From contig DASPLH010000241.1 in NCBI GenBank assembly GCA_035627675.1, forward strand, positions 1 through 11,889: a stretch of 11,889 bases of DNA. Reading direction: 5' to 3'. Position numbers and translations under genes: made by a program. Positions 5,498 to 11,875 of this stretch are shown here, piece after piece. The notes beneath the pieces were generated by a model. It did not search any database, was not told the DNA's origin, and saw nothing but the letters and a program-made list of their open reading frames with translations. The stretch is from DASPLH01 sp035627675 (lineage in GTDB: Bacteria > Acidobacteriota > Terriglobia > Terriglobales > Acidobacteriaceae). Position 1 is the stretch's first letter; every line of letters starts with the position of its first letter.

Positions 5498-5534
5498 CCC
5501 CACATTTGCCAACTGCGGGCAGATGTGGGGCACC
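5498..5534. repeat. CCCCAC...GTGGGGCACC hairpin repeat, copy B
   Basis: CCCCACATTTGCC (5498-5510) pairs with GGCAGATGTGGGG (5518-5530), 13 pairs including one G-T, around a seven-base loop. It shares its outer arms and trailing GGGGCACC with copy A at 4886-4925. It is the first hairpin after the thiolase stop on the minus strand but lacks a T-run. Confidence 0.6.
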
Positions 5535-5573
5535 TGCGCGACCAGAGCTACGATTGCAGACTTTGTCGGCGGA

Positions 5574-6767
5574 TCACCGTTCGACGGCCAGGGCCACGGC
5601 GTTGCCGCCGCCGAGACAGAGAGCGGCGATTCCGCGTTTCGCGTCGCGGCGCTGCATCTCGTACAACAACGTGACGAGAACGCGGGCACCGCTGGCGCCA
5701 ATGGGGTGTCCCAGCGATACGGCGCCGCCGTTGACGTTGACCTTGTTGAGGTCGAGGCCGAGTTCGCGGGTGACGCCAATGGCGGCGACCGAAAACGCCT
5801 CGTTGACTTCGTAGAGATCCACCTGCGGGTCGGTCCATCCGGTCTTCTTCCAAAGCTGGCGAACGGCGTCCACAGGGGCCATCATGACCCACTCGGGCGC
5901 GACTCCGCTGGTCGCTTGCGCGACGATACGCGCCAGCGGCTTGAGTCCGAGTTCGCGGGCCTTGCTGCCGCTCATCACGACCAGGGCGGCGGCGCCGTCG
6001 TTGGTGCCGGGCGCGTTGCCGGCGGTCACGGTACCGTCCTTCTTGAACGCAGGCTTCAGCTTACGAAGGACGTCGAGGGTTGTGTCTGCACGCGGGCCTT
6101 CGTCAACGCAGAAGCACTTGGGCTCGCCGCCCTTCTTGCCGGCGACCTCGACGGGGACGATCTCGTCCTTGAAGCGTCCGCTGCGGATGGCGTCCACGGC
6201 TTTCTGGTGCGAGCGGAGCGCGTACTCGTCCTGCTGGTCGCGCGTGATGCCATATTTCTCCGCCACGTTCTCGCCGGTGATGCCCATGTGGTAGTCGTTG
6301 TACTTGTCCCAGAGCCCGTCCCAGACCATGGAGTCCACGAGTTGTGCGTTTCCGAGCCGGTAGCCGGTGCGCGCGCGCGTGAGGAGATAAGGCGCGTTGG
6401 ACATGGACTCCATGCCGCCGGCAATGACCACTTCGGAGTTGCCGGTCTGGATGGCTTGCGCGGCGAGCCCAACGGCTTTGAGTCCCGAGCCGCAGACCTT
6501 GTTGATGGTCATTGCGCCGGCCTGGTGAGGGATTCCGCCAAAGATGGCAGCCTGCCGAGCGGGGTTCTGTCCGATCCCGGCCTGCACGACGTTGCCCATG
6601 ATGACCTCGTTCACCATGTTGAGGTCGGGCAGATTGGCGCGCTTCACGGCTTCGCGCACGACGATCGCCCCGAGTTGGGGAGCAGGCACCTCGGCAAGCG
6701 ATCCTAGAAACTTTCCAACCGCAGTCCGAACGGCGGACACGATCACGGCATCTTCCATCTGAGGCAT
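5574..6767 (-). CDS. Acetyl-CoA C-acetyltransferase (thiolase)
   Basis: Thiolases of this type condense two acetyl-CoA to acetoacetyl-CoA, or run the reverse reaction in beta-oxidation or ketone use, in the cytoplasm. The product is 397 residues, the usual length. The acyl-accepting Cys92 lies in NKVCGSGLKAV, the conserved VNEAF is at 321-325, His354 is in GHPIGASGAR, and the second catalytic Cys384 is in CLGGGNA. All catalytic residues are present, so it should be active. The ATG at 6765-6767 has AGGAG eight bases upstream; a longer in-frame start at 6815 would overlap the -10 box and is rejected. It is divergent from the CPBP protease gene. Nothing in the neighbourhood (no dehydrogenase or CoA-transferase) decides between the biosynthetic and degradative direction. 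atoB or phaA-like are equally possible names, so I give no symbol. Confidence 0.95.
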   Translation of the reverse strand: MPQMEDAVIVSAVRTAVGKFLGSLAEVPAPQLGAIVVREAVKRANLPDLNMVNEVIMGNVVQAGIGQNPARQAAIFGGIPHQAGAMTINKVCGSGLKAVGLAAQAIQTGNSEVVIAGGMESMSNAPYLLTRARTGYRLGNAQLVDSMVWDGLWDKYNDYHMGITGENVAEKYGITRDQQDEYALRSHQKAVDAIRSGRFKDEIVPVEVAGKKGGEPKCFCVDEGPRADTTLDVLRKLKPAFKKDGTVTAGNAPGTNDGAAALVVMSGSKARELGLKPLARIVAQATSGVAPEWVMMAPVDAVRQLWKKTGWTDPQVDLYEVNEAFSVAAIGVTRELGLDLNKVNVNGGAVSLGHPIGASGARVLVTLLYEMQRRDAKRGIAALCLGGGNAVALAVER

Positions 6768-6813
6768 CGGCACAACTCCTGTGGGTTTGGGGGTACGTGG
6801 GACGGGACCCGAC

Positions 6814-6821
6814 ATTATAAG
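6814..6821. promoter_or_regulatory. Overlapping divergent -10 elements between thiolase and CPBP genes
   Basis: On the minus strand TATAAT (6814-6819) is a perfect -10 box that would start the thiolase transcript near 6807, about 40 bases before its ATG. On the plus strand the same bases give TATAAG (6816-6821) for the protease gene. No good -35 box is seen for either, so the two genes may compete or need an activator. Confidence 0.45.
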
Positions 6822-6845
6822 ATGCCGTCACTGGAAACGAGACTC

Positions 6846-7592
6846 ATGGATCAGACCTCCGAACCCGCAACCTTGCCGCAGAAATCCGTTGTTCAACCCG
6901 TACGGGCGCTTGCCCCGGCGTGGCACACGGCCGTACTGATCGTGGTCGTGCTGATCTTCTCGTACGCGGGCGCCCAGAGCGAACATGCGCTGGCGACGAA
7001 ACAAGGCAAGATCCCGCAGTACCTCGCAACCATCGCCTGGGAGTGGCTGCTCTTCGCTTATGTGTGGTGGGGCGTGCGACGCAGCGGCACGACAGTGCGC
7101 GAACTGATCGGCGGACGATGGCGGACCATCGAGGACGTGCTGATGGACATCGTGGTGGCGATCGGCTTCTGGTGGGCGGCGGCGATTGTGCTGGCGGCGA
7201 CGGCCTACGCAGTGGGAATGGTCGATCCGACGAAGGTGCAGGAAGCGCGCCGGCAACTGGAATTCCTGGTGCCCCGAACGATGGCGGAGAGCGTCGTGTG
7301 GCTCGGGGTGAGCGCTACCGCGGGCTTCTGCGAAGAGTTCATTTTCCGCGGGTATCTGCAACGGCAGATCGGATTCCTCTCGCGCAACCTCTGGCTGGGG
7401 ATGGTGATTTCGGCGCTGTTGTTCGGGGCCGCGCACGGTTACGAAGGGCCACGCCGCATGGTCATGATCGCCGTCTTCGGAATGATGTTCAGCCTGCTGG
7501 CGCACTGGAGACGCAGCTTGCGTCCGGGGATGATCGCGCACACGGGGCATGACGTTGCGAGCGGCATTCTGTCGAGGTTCATCGCAGGGTGA
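6846..7592 (+). CDS. CPBP family intramembrane glutamic endopeptidase (CAAX/Abi type)
   Basis: CPBP proteases cut or bind substrates within the membrane; the eukaryotic relatives process CAAX proteins, and bacterial substrates are mostly unknown. The 248-residue protein has hydrophobic segments at about 23-42, 60-77, 98-125, 149-161, 183-197 and 205-221. The three signatures are present: EEFIFR (163-168), FGAAH (193-197) and the C-terminal HTGHDVASG (232-240). The catalytic Glu pair, Arg and His are therefore intact. I chose the ATG at 6846-6848. An in-frame ATG at 6822 adds eight residues but sits immediately after a -10-like box, so it would lie at or before the transcript start. The ribosome site is weak (GGAAACGAG). 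It is divergent from the thiolase and stands alone on its strand, so context does not suggest a substrate. Confidence 0.88.
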   Translation: MDQTSEPATLPQKSVVQPVRALAPAWHTAVLIVVVLIFSYAGAQSEHALATKQGKIPQYLATIAWEWLLFAYVWWGVRRSGTTVRELIGGRWRTIEDVLMDIVVAIGFWWAAAIVLAATAYAVGMVDPTKVQEARRQLEFLVPRTMAESVVWLGVSATAGFCEEFIFRGYLQRQIGFLSRNLWLGMVISALLFGAAHGYEGPRRMVMIAVFGMMFSLLAHWRRSLRPGMIAHTGHDVASGILSRFIAG

Positions 7593-7715
7593 AATCGATG
7601 CGAGCGGGCGACGGAGTCGCGTGCGTGATCGAGTCGAGAGACAGGAGACGGCATCGAAGACGGCGGGGCGAGGCGGACGAGGTTGCGGAGTTCGCTTCGC
7701 GAGTTAGTTTTTCTC

Positions 7716-7744
7716 TTGACATGAATATTGAATCAACTTATACA
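7716..7744 (+). promoter_or_regulatory. Near-consensus sigma-70 promoter for the lysine-rich peptide gene
   Basis: TTGACA (7716-7721), 17 bases, then TATACA (7739-7744). This is a perfect -35 with ideal spacing and a 5/6 -10 box, set in a locally AT-rich stretch that contrasts with the GC-rich surroundings. The start would be near 7751. It is the best promoter in the window and implies strong expression. Confidence 0.85.
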
Positions 7745-7753
7745 AGTGAACAA

Positions 7754-7793
7754 ATTGCAACGCTTGCGTTGCAATGTTCGATGTCAAATCGAA
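7754..7793 (+). promoter_or_regulatory. 22-bp palindrome plus second hairpin in the peptide leader
   Basis: ATTGCAACGC (7754-7763) and GCGTTGCAAT (7766-7775) are perfect 10-bp arms around TT. They begin only a few bases after the predicted transcript start, a usual place for a repressor operator. TTCGAT (7777-7782) pairs with ATCGAA (7788-7793) just before the ribosome site GGGAG (7796-7800). The palindrome could be a protein-binding site, an RNA-stabilising 5' stem, or both. Confidence 0.6.
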
Positions 7794-7807
7794 AAGGGAG
7801 AATAGAA

Positions 7808-7876
7808 ATGGCAACGAAGAAGGCTGCTAAGAAGGCTACGAAGAAGGCCGCGAAGAAGACTGCGAAGAAGAAGTAA
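7808..7876 (+). CDS. 22-residue Lys/Ala/Thr-rich basic peptide (histone H1-tail-like)
   Basis: The peptide is M followed by repeats of the type A(A/T)KK: MATKKAAKKATKKAAKK, then TAKKK. Twelve of 22 residues would be Lys and nothing is acidic. Such KAAKK repeats are known from histone H1 tails, bacterial H1-like proteins and the tails of some HU proteins, which bind DNA or RNA by charge; a nucleic-acid role here is an inference. The start is chosen because GGGAG lies seven bases before this ATG and a near-consensus promoter lies just upstream. Longer in-frame starts at 7781 and further upstream lack a ribosome site or precede the promoter. A terminator follows 24 bases after the stop. Codons alternate AAG with GCT/GCC/GCG/ACG, so the DNA is also a 12-base repeat. 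It might alternatively be the end of a once longer protein, but the signals fit a free-standing gene. Confidence 0.72.
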   Translation: MATKKAAKKATKKAAKKTAKKK

Positions 7877-7900
7877 GTCGGGTCTCACGCGATTCGAACT

Positions 7901-7933
7901 GGGGGACGCCACGGCGTCCCCCGAAGTGTTTTT
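7901..7933 (+). terminator. Intrinsic terminator after the lysine-rich peptide gene
   Basis: GGGGGACGC (7901-7909) pairs perfectly with GCGTCCCCC (7914-7922) around CACG. Five Ts (7929-7933) follow after six bases. rsmE ends at 7991 from the other side, and the minus strand has no T-run here, so this serves the plus-strand unit. Confidence 0.7.
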
Positions 7934-7990
7934 GGAGCAGTATTCATGCGGGTGCGGAGCACGCGGCGCAAATCATCGACCGGATGACGC

Positions 7991-8689
7991 TCAGCGTGCG
8001 CTCTGCGCGATGGCCAGCGCCGCGATTGCGGCGGTCTCGGCGCGAAGGATCGTTGAGCCGAGACTCGCGGAACTCCAACCGGCATCGGCGAACATCTTCA
8101 ACTCATCCTCGGTCCAACCACCTTCGGGTCCGATTGCGAGCGCAACGGAGCCATCTTGAAGAAAGAAATCCTTGAGGCTCGCCTGCCGCTCCGTCTCGGC
8201 CAGGATGACCCTGGTCGTGGCTTCGAGCCGCAGCGCGTCCTTGATCCTGACGGGCTCGGAAATCTCGGGAGGGGCGACTCGGCGGGACTGCTGAGCGGCT
8301 TCGTGCGCGATGCGGCGCCAGCGTTCGACGCGCTTGAGGGCCGCGTGCGCCAGGTGAGCGTCGGTGCGACGGGCGATCAGCGGCACGAGACGAGCCGCGC
8401 CGAGTTCCGTGCATTTCTCGACGGCCCACTCGAAGCGGTCGAATTTGAAGATGGCGAGGACTACCGTGGTCTCCGACTGCGGGACTGCCTCGACTTCGGC
8501 TCCGAGTTCGAATTCGACGCGGTCGTCGCCGACGCTGGTGACGCGCCCGAGGCGGACACGGTCGCCGGCCGCGATGTCGAACTCCTGTCCGACACGCGCG
8601 CGAAGCACGCGGGCAAGGTGGGCGGCATGTTGGCCGGTGAGGGCGGCACGGTCCCGGTCGAGTTCGTCGGCAATCCAGCGGCGGCGCAT
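7991..8689 (-). CDS. rsmE: 16S rRNA (uracil-1498-N3)-methyltransferase RsmE
   Basis: RsmE methylates N3 of U1498 in the 30S decoding region using S-adenosylmethionine. The protein is 232 residues (family about 230-250). Residues 1-70 are the PUA-like N-terminal domain (HLARVLR...VGQEFDI). The rest is the trefoil-knot SPOUT domain, with KFDRFEWAVEKCTELG (82-97), GPEGGW (187-192) and the knot motif LGSTILRAETA (210-220). In most family members the last motif reads LGxRILRxETA; here the first Arg is Thr, worth checking for activity. ATG at 8687-8689 has no purine-rich ribosome site; the upstream bases are a U-rich tandem repeat. It follows dnaJ after 178 bases on the same strand, a common arrangement (often with prmA between them, absent here). 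Confidence 0.9.
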   Translation of the reverse strand: MRRRWIADELDRDRAALTGQHAAHLARVLRARVGQEFDIAAGDRVRLGRVTSVGDDRVEFELGAEVEAVPQSETTVVLAIFKFDRFEWAVEKCTELGAARLVPLIARRTDAHLAHAALKRVERWRRIAHEAAQQSRRVAPPEISEPVRIKDALRLEATTRVILAETERQASLKDFFLQDGSVALAIGPEGGWTEDELKMFADAGWSSASLGSTILRAETAAIAALAIAQSAR

Positions 8690-8698
8690 AGAAAGTTG

Positions 8699-8724
8699 AA
8701 TCGGAAAAAGTGTAATCGGAAAAA
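8699..8724. repeat. Two tandem copies of an 11-bp motif at 15-bp period before rsmE
   Basis: AATCGGAAAAA occurs at 8699-8709 and 8714-8724. On the rsmE sense strand these are TTTTTCCGATT copies ending 10 bases before the ATG, where a ribosome site would be expected. Translation may begin without Shine-Dalgarno pairing. Confidence 0.55.
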
Positions 8725-8778
8725 CGAGAGATGTCGCGGGGTCACAAGTTCACGTGTCTCGATGGTTGAAGTGCATAG

Positions 8779-8810
8779 ACCCTGAACGCCAGTAAAGAGG
8801 CGTTCAGGGT
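8779..8810. repeat. 12-bp perfect hairpin between dnaJ and rsmE
   Basis: ACCCTGAACGCC (8779-8790) pairs with GGCGTTCAGGGT (8799-8810) around an eight-base loop. There is no T-run on either side, so full termination is unlikely. In a dnaJ-rsmE transcript it could protect the upstream message or mark a processing point. The 8820-8867 stretch next to it is a string of GACTGACGAC-like short repeats. Confidence 0.55.
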
Positions 8811-8867
8811 GAAACACGAGATTAGTTGACCGAAGACTGACGACTGACGACCGACCACTGACGACGG

Positions 8868-9989
8868 CTAGGCGAAGATGTCTTTGACCTTGCTGAGCAG
8901 CGAGCGGCGCTCGGGCTTGTTGTCGATGTGGAACGTGGAGTCCAGTTGCTCCAGCAGTTCACGTTGGTGCTTGTTGAGCTTGCTCGGCGTCTGGACCTTG
9001 ACTTCGACGAAAAGGTCGCCGCGTCCGCTGCCGTTCAGCACCGGCACTCCCTTGTTGCGCAGGCGGAACGTGGTTCCGGTCTGCGTGCCTTCGGGGACCT
9101 TCAGGGTCGATTCGCCTTCCAGGGTCGGGATGCGGATCTCCGCGCCCAGAGCGGCCTGGGTGAACGAAACCGGAACGGCGCAGTAGAGGTCCTTCCCTTC
9201 ACGCTCGAAGAACGAGTGGTCCTTCACGTGGAGGACGACGTAGACGTCGCCCGGAGGACCGCCGTGCGAGCCGGCATCTCCGTGCCCGCTGAAGAGAATG
9301 CGCGTGCCTTCTTCGACTCCCGCGGGGATCTTGACGTCGAGCGAGTGATCGCGAACGGTGACGCCCTCGCCCTTGCACTTCTTGCAGGGATCTTCGATGA
9401 CGCTGCCGGTCCCCTGGCAAACGGGGCAGGTGCGAGAGATCGAGAAGAATCCCTGCTGGTAGCGGACCTGGCCACGGCCTCCACACTGCTTGCAAGCCGA
9501 GGAGGACTTGCCGGCTGCCGCGCCCGAGCCGCGGCAGGCGTCGCAGGTCTCGTGTCGGCGGAACGTAACCTTCTTCTCGACGCCGAAGACGGCCTCTTCG
9601 AAGGTGATGGTGAGGTCTTCGCGCAGATCGGAACCGCGCTGCGCACGGCTGCGGCGTCCGCCCCGGCCTCCGCCGCCGAACATCTCCCCAAACATTTCGC
9701 CGAAGATGTCGCCGAAGTCCACGGTTTCGAATCCGCCGAAGCCGCCGGCACCGCCGTTGACGCCGGAGTGTCCGAAGCGGTCGTACTGCGAGCGTTTCTG
9801 GCCATCGCTCAGGACCGAATACGCCTCGCTGCACTCCTTGAACTTCTCTTCCGCCTCCGGATTGTTCGGGTTGCGGTCGGGATGGTACGCGAGCGCCAAC
9901 TTGCGGTAGGCGCTCTTGATCTCGGTCTCGGTCGCTGTGCGCGACACCCCGAGCACTTCGTAGTAATCGCGTTTTGCCTGAGTCGCCAA
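8868..9989 (-). CDS. dnaJ: Chaperone protein DnaJ (Hsp40)
   Basis: DnaJ delivers unfolded proteins to DnaK and stimulates its ATPase. All type I domains are present in 373 residues. The J domain (8-72) has HPD at 36-38, and a Gly/Phe-rich linker runs from about 73 to 110. The zinc domain has four CxxCxGxG units with Cys pairs 149/152, 166/169, 188/191 and 202/205. The C-terminal substrate domains run to KDIFA. The start is TTG at 9987-9989: an in-frame stop lies five codons upstream, and no ATG or GTG occurs before the J domain, so this is the only reasonable start. The ribosome site is poor (ACGAAG). It follows grpE after 73 bases on the same strand; the gap can form CCAGG/CCTGG. dnaK, usually between or beside these genes, is absent from the cluster. 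Confidence 0.97.
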   Translation of the reverse strand: MATQAKRDYYEVLGVSRTATETEIKSAYRKLALAYHPDRNPNNPEAEEKFKECSEAYSVLSDGQKRSQYDRFGHSGVNGGAGGFGGFETVDFGDIFGEMFGEMFGGGGRGGRRSRAQRGSDLREDLTITFEEAVFGVEKKVTFRRHETCDACRGSGAAAGKSSSACKQCGGRGQVRYQQGFFSISRTCPVCQGTGSVIEDPCKKCKGEGVTVRDHSLDVKIPAGVEEGTRILFSGHGDAGSHGGPPGDVYVVLHVKDHSFFEREGKDLYCAVPVSFTQAALGAEIRIPTLEGESTLKVPEGTQTGTTFRLRNKGVPVLNGSGRGDLFVEVKVQTPSKLNKHQRELLEQLDSTFHIDNKPERRSLLSKVKDIFA

Positions 9990-10062
9990 GCTTCGTAAGT
10001 CTCACTATCGGCCAGGTTGGCCTGGAAAGTTACAGGTGATACGCCGGTGCGAAATACAGCCG

Positions 10063-10668
10063 CTACTTGCCCGAGTTCTGCGCGACGCGAACCATCGCGG
10101 GACGCAGCAGGCGGTCCTTGATGCGGTATCCGCGCAGGAGCTCGTCGGCGACGTGGTTGTCGGGCACGTCCGTGCTCTCGACCATGCCGATGGCCTGGTG
10201 GAGGTTCGGGTCGAAAGGCTGCCCCTGGGCCGGAACCGGCTCGACACCCAGCTTCGCCAGGGTGTCATGGAACTGGCGGTCGATCAGTTCGACGCCCGAG
10301 CGGAACGTCTCGGCCGTGGCCGTCTCGGTCTTCAGCGCGCGGTCCAGCGAGTCGAGGATCGGAAGCAGCTGCTTCAAGGCGTCCGCCAGCGCGTAGTCGC
10401 GGTACTCCTGCTGCTCGCGCGCACTGCGCTTGCGGAAGTTGTCGAACTCGGCCTGCAAGCGCGCGAGGCGATCGAGGTAGGCCGCGTTCTCGCTCTTGAG
10501 CTTTTCGATCTGCGCGTCCAGCTCGCCCGTGACCGGCTCGACGGGTTGGCCGGCGTTCTCCGGCGCGCCGGATTCAGCGGCTTCGCCGGCTGGGAGTTCG
10601 TGTTCGAGTTCTTCTTTCGTCAGACCGATGGTCGCATCGCCATCGGTCTTTCCATTGCCCTTAACCAT
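10063..10668 (-). CDS. grpE: Nucleotide exchange factor GrpE
   Basis: GrpE is the dimeric co-chaperone that releases ADP from DnaK and acts as a thermosensor. The 201-residue product has an acidic, disordered N-terminus (1-48), a long coiled coil (about 49-95, LDAQIEKLKSEN...LARLQAEFDNFRKR), a short helical bundle region, and the beta domain. The latter carries the family signature FDPNLHQAIGM (152-162) through GYRIKDRLLRPAMVRVA (180-196). ATG at 10666-10668 is preceded by AAGGA three bases upstream, which overlaps the hrcA stop codon region. The hrcA stop and grpE start are only six bases apart, so translation is probably coupled. Transcription should come from the CIRCE-controlled promoter before hrcA. 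Identification is secure. Confidence 0.97.
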   Translation of the reverse strand: MVKGNGKTDGDATIGLTKEELEHELPAGEAAESGAPENAGQPVEPVTGELDAQIEKLKSENAAYLDRLARLQAEFDNFRKRSAREQQEYRDYALADALKQLLPILDSLDRALKTETATAETFRSGVELIDRQFHDTLAKLGVEPVPAQGQPFDPNLHQAIGMVESTDVPDNHVADELLRGYRIKDRLLRPAMVRVAQNSGK

Positions 10669-10674
10669 AAGTCC

Positions 10675-11721
10675 TTATTCCGAGTCGTTTAAAAGCTTAT
10701 CGAACAGTCTTGTGATGTAAGAAACCGCCGACATCGTGTGCTGGTAGTCCATGCGCGTCGGGCCGATGACGGCCAGGCGGCCGAGCACTTCCTGTCCAGA
10801 GCGCGCCGGAGCACCGATGAGTACGAAGTTGCTGAGGTCGGGCATGGCGTCTTCCAGCCCGATGACCACGCGAACGGCCTCCTGGCGGGTGTCGAGGTAT
10901 GCGGAGAGCAGCTGCACGATGCGCTGCTTTTCCTCCAGCGCCCGCAACAACGTGCGCAGCCGCTGACGATCTTCTTCACGGGCCAGCAGATTGGCCGTGC
11001 CCTCGACGAAGATGTCGGGCGAGTCGGCGTCGGAATTCAGTGCTCCGCTGCGGCAGAGCTCCTCGACGGACCGCATCAGCTTGTCGTACTCGCTGCGCTC
11101 GCATTCGAGGCGGGACTGAAGTTCGCGCTGCGCGTCTTCAAGGCTCCAGCCGCGGAAGTTCTCGTTGATGTAGCGCGCCGCCAGATCGAGATCGCTCTGC
11201 GGCAGGTCGCAGGACATGCGCAGCACGCGGTCGCGCACGAGTCCGCCGCGAGTGACCACCACGGCAAGGACCTTCTGGTCGGCCAGACGCTGGAAGTGAA
11301 TGTGGTCGAGCCCCTGCTTGGGACCTCCGGCGGTAACGGCAACTCCGACGCCCTGGGAGATGAGGGAGAGCACGTGGGAGGTGCGCTCCATGAAGTCCTG
11401 CACATCGGCGGTGCCGTGGAAGACGTCTTCGATCGTCTTCTCTTCCTCGGGCGCAAGCTTCACCGTCCCCGAGAGGCGCTCGACGTAGTAGCGATAACCT
11501 TCGACGCTAGGAACGCGTCCGGCGGACGTGTGTGGCTGCTCCAGCAGCCCGGCCTCGGCCAAATCGGCCATGACGTTGCGGATGGTGGCAGCGCTGAGGT
11601 GCTCGGGATTGCGGCGCGCGAGCGTGCGCGAGCCAACCGGCTCACCGGTCGAGATGAAGGTCTCGACGATGGCGGTCAGGATCTCCTGCTCGCGTCTGCC
11701 GATAGAAGGTGAATTGGCCAT
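10675..11721 (-). CDS. hrcA: Heat-inducible transcription repressor HrcA
   Basis: HrcA binds the CIRCE operator and represses chaperone genes until heat stress draws away the GroE chaperonin that keeps it active. The protein is 348 residues, the normal length. Residues 1-80 are the winged-helix DNA-binding domain, with GEPVGSRTLA (26-35), LSAATIRNVMADL (42-54) and the wing HTSAGRVPS (64-72). The middle and C-terminal parts form the GAF-like dimerisation domain, ending with the conserved IGPTRMDYQHTMSAVSYITRL. ATG at 11719-11721 has a weak ribosome site (GAAG), which would keep repressor level low. A CIRCE element lies about 130 bases upstream, so the gene represses itself together with grpE and dnaJ. 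Confidence 0.97.
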   Translation of the reverse strand: MANSPSIGRREQEILTAIVETFISTGEPVGSRTLARRNPEHLSAATIRNVMADLAEAGLLEQPHTSAGRVPSVEGYRYYVERLSGTVKLAPEEEKTIEDVFHGTADVQDFMERTSHVLSLISQGVGVAVTAGGPKQGLDHIHFQRLADQKVLAVVVTRGGLVRDRVLRMSCDLPQSDLDLAARYINENFRGWSLEDAQRELQSRLECERSEYDKLMRSVEELCRSGALNSDADSPDIFVEGTANLLAREEDRQRLRTLLRALEEKQRIVQLLSAYLDTRQEAVRVVIGLEDAMPDLSNFVLIGAPARSGQEVLGRLAVIGPTRMDYQHTMSAVSYITRLFDKLLNDSE

Positions 11722-11845
11722 ACCGCTTCTACGAACCCAACCTGCCCGGCCGATACACGTAGCCGACCATCTCCTTTGGATGCAGCGGCTTAGGAATGCG
11801 ATTCCGGCCGGCTAAGTGGCCGAGATGGTAGGGTCTACAACGACA
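11722..11845 (-). other. Untranslated leader of the hrcA operon
   Basis: About 120 bases separate the CIRCE promoter from the hrcA start, longer than needed. It contains AAAGGAG directly abutting an ATG at 11770-11772 that could open a 13-codon frame (MVGYVYRPGRLGS, stop). The zero spacing makes translation unlikely. No hairpin with a T-run was seen. Confidence 0.4.
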
Positions 11846-11848
11846 ATT

Positions 11849-11875
11849 TTAGCACTGTTGACTCTGGAGTGCTAA
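11849..11875 (-). promoter_or_regulatory. CIRCE operator (HrcA-binding site)
   Basis: On the minus strand TTAGCACTC, nine bases, then CAGTGCTAA. The consensus is TTAGCACTC-N9-GAGTGCTAA, so 17 of 18 arm positions match, with one change (C for G) at the inner edge of the second arm. It overlaps a plausible promoter: TTAGCA (11870-11875) as -35 and TAAAAT (11846-11851) as -10 with 18-base spacing. HrcA bound here would block RNA polymerase. Confidence 0.93.

Noticed and set aside
5439..6707. 422-codon plus-strand frame
   Set aside because: Antisense of the thiolase gene.
7589..7807. Longer in-frame upstream extension of the lysine-rich peptide (95 codons in total)
   Set aside because: Its first part lies upstream of the strong promoter, has no ribosome site, and does not look like protein; the ATG at 7808 has proper signals.
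7880..7922. Possible tRNA 3' half (GATTCGAAC next to a GC stem)
   Set aside because: No cloverleaf can be built around it; the strong stem is the 7901-7922 terminator hairpin.
8928..9998. 356-codon plus-strand frame
   Set aside because: Antisense of dnaJ.
10738..11712. 324-codon plus-strand frame
   Set aside because: Antisense of hrcA.
11731..11772. 13-codon leader peptide frame upstream of hrcA (MVGYVYRPGRLGS)
   Set aside because: The GGAG directly touches the ATG, which leaves no spacing for initiation, and no attenuator hairpin follows.
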